Part shown: positions 58,547-64,000 of the stretch, piece after piece
Position numbering within the stretch: the first letter of the stretch is position 1
How the letters are laid out: the number at the start of each line of letters is the position of its first letter
Notes under the pieces: model-generated
What the model saw: the letters and a program-made list of their open reading frames with translations, nothing else
Told to the model about the DNA's origin: nothing
The model's database searches: none
DNA from: Pseudooceanicola atlanticus
GTDB taxonomy: Bacteria > Pseudomonadota > Alphaproteobacteria > Rhodobacterales > Rhodobacteraceae
Direction of reading: 5' to 3'
NCBI RefSeq assembly: GCF_000768315.1
Contig: NZ_AQQX01000003.1
Span: 1 to 64,000, forward strand
Length of the DNA: 64,000 nt
Position numbers and translations under genes: made by a program

Positions 58547-59557
58547 ATGGACGCGCTGAATGCGATCGTCGCCTTTTCCAACTTCGTCATGGTTCCGGCG
58601 CTGGCCTATGGCGCGCAGCTGGCGCTTGGCGCGCTCGGGGTGACGCTGATCTACGGGATCCTGCGGTTTTCCAACTTTGCCCATGGCGACACCATGGCCT
58701 TCGGCACGATGTCGGTGATCCTGTTCACCTGGCTGTTCCAGGGCTGGGGACTGTCGCTCGGGCCGCTTCCGACCGCCCTATTGGCGCTGCCCTTCGGCAT
58801 CGCGCTCTGCGCGGTGCTGGTGTTGGGAACAGACCGGGTGGTCTACCGGTTCTACAGGGCGCAGAAGGTCAAGCCTGTGGTGCTGGTGATCGTGTCGATG
58901 GGCGTGATGTTCGTGACCAACGGGCTGGTGCGTTTCATCATCGGCCCCGATGACCAGCGCTTTGCCGATGGCGAACGCTTCCTGATCTCGGCCCGCACGT
59001 TCAAGCAGATGACGGGCCTCGATGAAGGGCTGGCGATCAAGACGGGCCAGGCGCTGACGCTGGTGATCGCGGTGATCGCCGTGGCGCTGCTGTTCTGGTT
59101 CCTGAACCACACCCGCACCGGCAAGTCGATGCGAGCGTATTCCGATAACGAGGACCTGGCGCTGCTGTCGGGCATCAACCCGGAAAAGGTCGTCATGGTC
59201 ACCTGGCTGATCGTCGCCGCGCTGGCCACCGTGGCCGGCACGCTTTACGGGCTCGACAAGTCGTTCAAACCGTTCACCTATTTCCAGCTGCTTCTGCCGT
59301 TCTTTGCGGCCGCCATCGTCGGCGGGCTGGGATCTCCGCTCGGGGCGATCGTGGGCGGATTTGTCATCGCCTTTTCCGAGGTGATGATCACCTATGCCTG
59401 GAAAAAGGTGCTGGGCTACCTGATGCCCGAAAGCCTTGAGCCGTCGGGCCTCGTCCAGCTTCTTTCCACCGATTACAAGTTCGCGGTCTCGTTCGTGATC
59501 CTGCTTGTGGTCCTGTTGTTCCGCCCCACGGGGCTATTCCGGGGGAAAGCCGTATGA
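58547..59557 (+). CDS. livH: ABC transporter permease LivH-like
   Basis: A 336-residue membrane protein with about eight helices. It has YGAQLALGALGVTLIYGILRFSNFAHGD (near residue 21) and AAIVGGLGSPLGAIVGGFVIAFSE (near residue 257), the coupling-region hallmark of branched-chain permeases. Its stop overlaps the next start by 4 bp. Confidence 0.93.
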   Translation: MDALNAIVAFSNFVMVPALAYGAQLALGALGVTLIYGILRFSNFAHGDTMAFGTMSVILFTWLFQGWGLSLGPLPTALLALPFGIALCAVLVLGTDRVVYRFYRAQKVKPVVLVIVSMGVMFVTNGLVRFIIGPDDQRFADGERFLISARTFKQMTGLDEGLAIKTGQALTLVIAVIAVALLFWFLNHTRTGKSMRAYSDNEDLALLSGINPEKVVMVTWLIVAALATVAGTLYGLDKSFKPFTYFQLLLPFFAAAIVGGLGSPLGAIVGGFVIAFSEVMITYAWKKVLGYLMPESLEPSGLVQLLSTDYKFAVSFVILLVVLLFRPTGLFRGKAV

Positions 59558-60843
59558 AACTGCGCGATGCCGGATTGTTCGCTCTCGTGGCGCTGCTGAT
59601 CGTCCTGACGGGCGTGATGCAAAGCTGGAACCTGGCCCTTCAGGTGCTGAACATGGGGCTGATCTCGGCGATCATGGCCCTGGGTGTGAACCTGCAATGG
59701 GGCTTTGCGGGCCTGTTCAACGTGGGCGTGATGGGCTTTGTCGCGCTTGGCGGGCTGGCCGTTGCGATCACCGCCATGCCGCCCGTGCCGGAGGCCTGGA
59801 GCGCCGGTGGCGCGCGTGTGCTGCTGGCCATGGTCGTGGCCGGTGCCACCATCGCCGGCGCGGTCGCCATCTGGCGGAAACGGCCGAAGGCGCGCGGCTG
59901 GCTGGTCGCGGCTCTGATCGTGGTCGGGTTCATCTTCTACCGGTTCCTCTTCGACCCGGCCCGCGATGCGATCGAGGCGGTGAACCCCGCGCTGCAGGGC
60001 AATCTGGGCGGCCTGGGCATCCCGGTGCTTCTGGCCTGGCCGATCGGCGGGCTGCTGGCGGCGGGCGCGGCCTGGCTGATCGGCAAGACTGCCCTGGGCC
60101 TGCGGTCGGATTACCTGGCCATCGCGACGCTCGGCATTGCCGAGATCATCATCGCGATCATGAAGAACGAGGATTGGCTGGCCCGTGGCGTGAAGAACGT
60201 GATCGGCATCCCCTCGCCCCTGCCCTCGGCCATCGAGTTGCAGCAGGGCGAAGGCTTTGCCGAACGCGCCGCCAGCTGGGGCGCCGATCCGGTCACCGCC
60301 TCCACCATTGCGGTCAAGCTGGGCTATGCCGGGCTGTTCGCCGCCGTGCTGATCATCCTGCTGGTCCTGATGCAGCTGGCGCTGAATTCGCCGTGGGGGC
60401 GCATGATGCGCGCGATCCGGGACAATGAAACCGCGGCCGAGGCCATGGGCAAGAACGTCACCAAGCGGCACCTGCAGATCTTCGTTCTGGGCTCTGCCAT
60501 CTGCGGCATTGCCGGGGCGATGATGACGACGCTGGACGGGCAGCTGACGCCGGGCACCTACCAGCCGCTGCGCTTCACCTTCCTGATCTGGGTGATGGTG
60601 ATCGTCGGCGGGTCCGGCAACAATTACGGCGCGGTGCTGGGCGGGTTCCTCGTCTGGTTCCTCTGGGTTCAGGTAGAGCCGATGGGCCAATGGCTGATCG
60701 GCACGCTGACCTCGGGCCTGCCCGAGGGCGACCTGAAGCAGCACCTGCTGGGCAGCGCCGCCTATATGCGGCTGTTCACCATGGGGGTGCTGATGCTGAT
60801 CGTGCTGCGCTTCTCGCCCCGCGGCCTGATCCCGGAGCGCTGA
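59554..60843 (+). CDS. livM: ABC transporter permease LivM-like
   Basis: The 429-residue permease partner is longer than LivH. It contains GLRSDYLAIATLGIAEII (near residue 183), RAIRDNETAAEAMGKNVTKRHLQIFVLGSAICGIAGAM (near residue 286) and a C-terminal GLIPE. Together with LivH, LivG and LivF it completes the transporter. Confidence 0.93.
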   Translation: MKLRDAGLFALVALLIVLTGVMQSWNLALQVLNMGLISAIMALGVNLQWGFAGLFNVGVMGFVALGGLAVAITAMPPVPEAWSAGGARVLLAMVVAGATIAGAVAIWRKRPKARGWLVAALIVVGFIFYRFLFDPARDAIEAVNPALQGNLGGLGIPVLLAWPIGGLLAAGAAWLIGKTALGLRSDYLAIATLGIAEIIIAIMKNEDWLARGVKNVIGIPSPLPSAIELQQGEGFAERAASWGADPVTASTIAVKLGYAGLFAAVLIILLVLMQLALNSPWGRMMRAIRDNETAAEAMGKNVTKRHLQIFVLGSAICGIAGAMMTTLDGQLTPGTYQPLRFTFLIWVMVIVGGSGNNYGAVLGGFLVWFLWVQVEPMGQWLIGTLTSGLPEGDLKQHLLGSAAYMRLFTMGVLMLIVLRFSPRGLIPER

Positions 60844-60846
60844 GCC

Positions 60847-62022
60847 ATGGCCATGCCCCGTACCGCCACCACCTTTGCGCCTCCGGTCATGGAAGCCCGC
60901 CGCTGGCTGGCAGAGGCCGATCTGCCCGCCGACATGCCGCTCATCAACGTGAGCCAGGCGGCACCGGTCGATCCGCCGCCACAGGCCCTGCGCGCCGAGA
61001 TCGCGCGCCTCGCGCTGGAGGAACCGCAGGCGCACCTCTATGGCCCCGTGCTGGGCCTGCCCGATCTGCGGCAGGAGGTCGCCAACCAATGGTCCGCCGC
61101 CTATGGCGGGTCGATCGATGCGCCGCAGGTCGCCATCACCTCGGGCTGCAACGAGGCGTTCTGCGCCACCATCGCGACCCTGCTGGCCGAAGGCGACGAG
61201 GTAATCCTGCCGACGCCCTGGTATTTCAACCACAAGATGGCGCTGGACATGATCGGCGCGACATCTGTCGCGCTGCCGACAGGGCCATCGCTGGTCCCCG
61301 ATGCCGAGGATGCGGCGCAGCTGATCACCGAGCGCACCCGGGCCATCGCGCTGGTGTCGCCCAACAATCCCGCCGGGGTCGAATACCCGCCCGAGGTGCT
61401 GTCGGCCTTTTTCGAGCTGTGCCAGGCGCGCGGGATCGCCCTGATCCTCGACGAGACCTATCGCGATTTCCATTCCTCCACGCAGGCGCCGCATGACCTG
61501 TTCACCCGGCCCGGTTGGGAGGAGACGCTGATCCAGCTTTACTCCTTCTCCAAGGCGTACCGACTGACCGGGCACCGGGTGGGCGCCATGGTCGCGGGTC
61601 GTGAACGGCTGGCGGAGGTCGAGAAATACCTCGACACCGTCACCATCTGCCCGGCCCAGCTGGGGCAGTTCGCGGCGCTGTGGGGGATGCGGAACCTGCA
61701 GCAATGGCTGGCCGGCGAACGCGCCGAGATCCTGGCGCGCGGCGAGGCGATCCGCAGCGGCTTTGGCCCGCTGGCGGACAAGGGATGGACCTTGCTGGGG
61801 GCCGGGGCCTATTTCGCCTATCTTCGGCATCCGTTCGACCAGCCCTCGGACGTGATCGCCCAGCGGCTGGTGTCGGAGGCCGGGATCCTGATGCTGCCCG
61901 GCACGATGTTCACCCCCGAGGGCGACGCCGCGGGCCAGGCGCAGATGCGGGTGGCCTTTGCCAATCTCGACGCCGACGGGATCGCCGGATTCATCGACCG
62001 CCTCGCCAATTGGACCGCCTAG
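60847..62022 (+). CDS. PLP-dependent aminotransferase (class I/II)
   Basis: The 391-residue fold-type I enzyme has ITSGCNEAFCATIATL, SPNNPAGVEYPPEV, LILDETYRDF (PLP-ring Asp) and the Schiff-base Lys in YSFSKAYRLTGHRVG (near residue 238). It starts 3 bp after livM and so is likely co-transcribed, suggesting that it acts on the imported amino acid. Its exact substrate is unknown. A GCCCCTG/CAGGGGC hairpin without a T run follows at 62060-62078. Confidence 0.9.
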   Translation: MAMPRTATTFAPPVMEARRWLAEADLPADMPLINVSQAAPVDPPPQALRAEIARLALEEPQAHLYGPVLGLPDLRQEVANQWSAAYGGSIDAPQVAITSGCNEAFCATIATLLAEGDEVILPTPWYFNHKMALDMIGATSVALPTGPSLVPDAEDAAQLITERTRAIALVSPNNPAGVEYPPEVLSAFFELCQARGIALILDETYRDFHSSTQAPHDLFTRPGWEETLIQLYSFSKAYRLTGHRVGAMVAGRERLAEVEKYLDTVTICPAQLGQFAALWGMRNLQQWLAGERAEILARGEAIRSGFGPLADKGWTLLGAGAYFAYLRHPFDQPSDVIAQRLVSEAGILMLPGTMFTPEGDAAGQAQMRVAFANLDADGIAGFIDRLANWTA

Positions 62023-62176
62023 TCCAGCCGCCAGCGCCAATGTGAGCCGCGCGGCCCTTGCCCCTGCCGCACAGGGGCACTAGACAGTTCCGGCATTGGC
62101 CCAGCACGATCATGACACCACGATCAGCATGGGGATCAAGGCGCAGGCAAAGCGCACCAAGGAGGAGCGGCACATC

Positions 62177-64000
62177 ATGGCGGCAAGCAAGGGCAGCAAG
62201 GTAGCGATCTGGATCCTGATGGGTCTGTTGATCCTCGGGCTGGGCGGGTTCGGCGCAACGAACTTCTCCTCCACCGTGCGCAGTGTCGGGTCGGTCGGCG
62301 ATCAGGATATCTCCACCATGGAATACGGCCGCGCCCTTCAGGAAGAAATGCGCGCGATCGAGTCGCAGATGGGCCAGTCGCTGTCCTTCGAACAGGCGCA
62401 GGCCTTCGGTTTGCCGGGCCGTACGCTGTCCCGTCTCGTGGCCGATGCGTCACTGGACAACGAGGCCGAGCGGATCGGCCTGTCCGTGGGTGACGAGATC
62501 CTCGGCCAGCAATTGCAGAACATCCCCGCCTTCCGCGGTATCGACGGCAATTTCGACCGCGAAACCTATTCCTTCGCCCTCGACCGCGCAGGCATGTCCG
62601 AGACGGAGTTCGAGAACTCCCTGCGGGACGAAACCGCGCGCACCCTGCTGCAAGGCGCCGTCGTTTCGGGCAAGGCTCTGCCCGACAGCTATATCGACAC
62701 GATGCTGACCTACCTGGCCGAACGCCGCCGCGTGACCTGGGCACGGGTGTCGAGCGACGAGATCACCGGCCCGACCTTCGATCCATCCGAGGAAGACCTG
62801 CGCACGCTCTACGAGAACGAGATCGACCGCTTTACCCTGCCCGAGCGCAAGATCATCACCTATGCTTGGCTGACGCCCGAGATGATCCTGGACGATGTCG
62901 AACTGGACCCGGCCCTGATCGAAGAGGAATACGAGGCGCGTTCGGCGGACTTCAACAAACCGGAACGCCGCCTTGTCGAACGTCTGGTCTATGCCAATGA
63001 CGACGCCGCGCAGGAGGCCGCAACGCGGCTGGAAAAAGGCGAGGTCGGGTTCGAGGACCTGGTGCTGGAACGCGGTCTGGTGCTGGCCGATATCGACATG
63101 GGCGACGTGACCCAATCCCAGCTGGGCGAAGCCGGTGAGGCCGTCTTTGCCGCCGAAAGCGGCGATGTCGTGGGGCCCGAGCAGACCAACCTCGGCCCGG
63201 CCCTGTTCCGCATCAACGGCATCCTGTCGGCCGAAGTCACCCCGCTGGAAGACGCGCAAGCGATGATCCGCGAAGAGCTGGCCTTCGACCGCGCCAGCCG
63301 CCGCGTCTCGGCCGAGGCAGAGCCTGTCGAAGACCTTCTGGCCGCCGGCGCCACGCTCGAAGAGCTGGCCCAGGAAACCGACATGCAGCTGGACAGCGTC
63401 GAATGGGCCGAGGGCCAGACCGAGGGCATCGCGTCCTATGAAGGTTTCGAAGCGGCGGCCAAAGCCCTGCAAGAAGGCGATTTTCCCGAAGTCATGCAGC
63501 TGACCGATGGCGGCATCTTCGCGATGCGCCTGGACGAGGTGATCGCGCCGGAACCGGCCCCCTTCGACGATGTCCGCGACCGTGTGCTGAACATCTGGGA
63601 AACCCGCCGCAACATGGAACGCCTGAATGCCGTAGCCGATGACTACATCGCCAAGCTGGGCGAAGCGGCCGATTTCGCGTCCCTCGGGCTGGAAGCGCAG
63701 ACCGAAGAAGCCCTGATCCGCGACAGCGACGTTCTGGGCACGCCTCCGGAATTCGTCACCCGCGCCTTCCAGATGCAACCCGGCGAGATTTCCAAGGTCG
63801 ATGCCTTCGGGTCCGTCCTGATCCTGAAGCTTGACGAGATCCTGCCGCCTAACCTGGAAGACCCGGACACCGCCGCGCTGCGTGACAACCTGCAACAGCG
63901 TCTGTCGACCTCCGTGTCGCAGGACATCTACCGCGCCTTCGCCGAAGATGCCCGGACCCGTGCCGGCGTCGATATCGACCAGACGGCGATCAACGCGGTG
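62177..64000 (+). CDS. ppiD: SurA/PpiD-type peptidyl-prolyl isomerase (partial, cut by window end)
   Basis: The frame is open for 608 codons to the last base with no stop. The product has a short cytoplasmic start, one membrane helix (VAIWILMGLLILGLGGFGA, about residues 9-27), a SurA-type N-terminal domain and a parvulin-like region. It fits the periplasmic, membrane-anchored PpiD foldase, which is usually 600-630 residues, so only a few residues are missing. The start at 62177 has GGAG 9 bases upstream; an in-frame ATG at 62129 would add 16 basic residues. Confidence 0.88.
   Translation, partial: MAASKGSKVAIWILMGLLILGLGGFGATNFSSTVRSVGSVGDQDISTMEYGRALQEEMRAIESQMGQSLSFEQAQAFGLPGRTLSRLVADASLDNEAERIGLSVGDEILGQQLQNIPAFRGIDGNFDRETYSFALDRAGMSETEFENSLRDETARTLLQGAVVSGKALPDSYIDTMLTYLAERRRVTWARVSSDEITGPTFDPSEEDLRTLYENEIDRFTLPERKIITYAWLTPEMILDDVELDPALIEEEYEARSADFNKPERRLVERLVYANDDAAQEAATRLEKGEVGFEDLVLERGLVLADIDMGDVTQSQLGEAGEAVFAAESGDVVGPEQTNLGPALFRINGILSAEVTPLEDAQAMIREELAFDRASRRVSAEAEPVEDLLAAGATLEELAQETDMQLDSVEWAEGQTEGIASYEGFEAAAKALQEGDFPEVMQLTDGGIFAMRLDEVIAPEPAPFDDVRDRVLNIWETRRNMERLNAVADDYIAKLGEAADFASLGLEAQTEEALIRDSDVLGTPPEFVTRAFQMQPGEISKVDAFGSVLILKLDEILPPNLEDPDTAALRDNLQQRLSTSVSQDIYRAFAEDARTRAGVDIDQTAINAV

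Noticed and set aside
59473-62040. 855-residue minus-strand open frame opposite livM and the aminotransferase gene
   Set aside because: Composition rich in Arg, Gln, His and Gly is typical of an antisense shadow; both plus-strand genes are unambiguous.

Overview
The window is high-GC, densely packed DNA from an alphaproteobacterium, almost certainly of the Rhodobacteraceae (Roseobacter/Rhodobacter/Paracoccus relatives). This rests on the F1-ATPase inhibitor zeta subunit (DUF1476), a TIGR02281-type retropepsin, the lptF-lptG-lptD-surA-rsmA run, a betaine-homocysteine methyltransferase, an RNase E with a long acidic insertion, and an intergenic repeat that I associate with this family.

1-6294 is the right end of an integrated, mobilizable element. 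It opens inside a 149-bp tandem repeat whose subunits carry a hairpin closely resembling a type I-F CRISPR repeat. Next come a mobC-like gene and a MobA/MobL relaxase gene facing away from each other, with an IncQ-type oriT-like sequence between them, then small cargo genes (a PemK/MazF-like protein, two unknown proteins, a DEDDh exonuclease) and a tyrosine recombinase. The element ends in a 3' fragment of a tRNA-Ser gene, the expected attachment-site scar. The intact tRNA-Ser and the left end should lie left of this window.

6526-15560 is an iron/haem acquisition locus. On the minus strand it reads siderophore-binding protein, two FecCD permeases, ATPase, TonB-dependent receptor, ExbB, two ExbD proteins and TonB. 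A DUF2218 gene and hemP diverge from it. 15664-25729 holds a TetR regulator with a double palindromic operator, a TfoX C-terminal-domain protein, small membrane proteins, ndk, a NUDIX hydrolase, a Pit phosphate transporter, an ABC-F ATPase, marC, a retropepsin, and holC/pepA.

25950-32500 is the outer-membrane biogenesis cluster (LptF, LptG, LptD, SurA, RsmA; no pdxA). 32704-36431 has a cytochrome P450 coupled to a membrane alpha/beta-hydrolase-like protein, then ccdA and a TusA-like gene. 36742-39570 is rne, behind a long leader region containing an 800-bp gap with unexplained inverted repeats. 40372-43531 is a DctB/DctD two-component pair in which DctD lacks the GAFTGA loop.

43592-49638 holds purine genes (purQ, purS, purC) split by an alcohol dehydrogenase, a papain-like protein and an M24 peptidase/racemase pair, followed by the ATPase zeta inhibitor gene. 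Then come an MprF-like protein, betaine-homocysteine methyltransferase and a PQQ-type sugar dehydrogenase. 54246-60843 is a branched-chain amino-acid-type (Liv) ABC transporter operon interleaved with three small exported proteins, followed by a PLP aminotransferase and the start of ppiD, which runs off the right edge.
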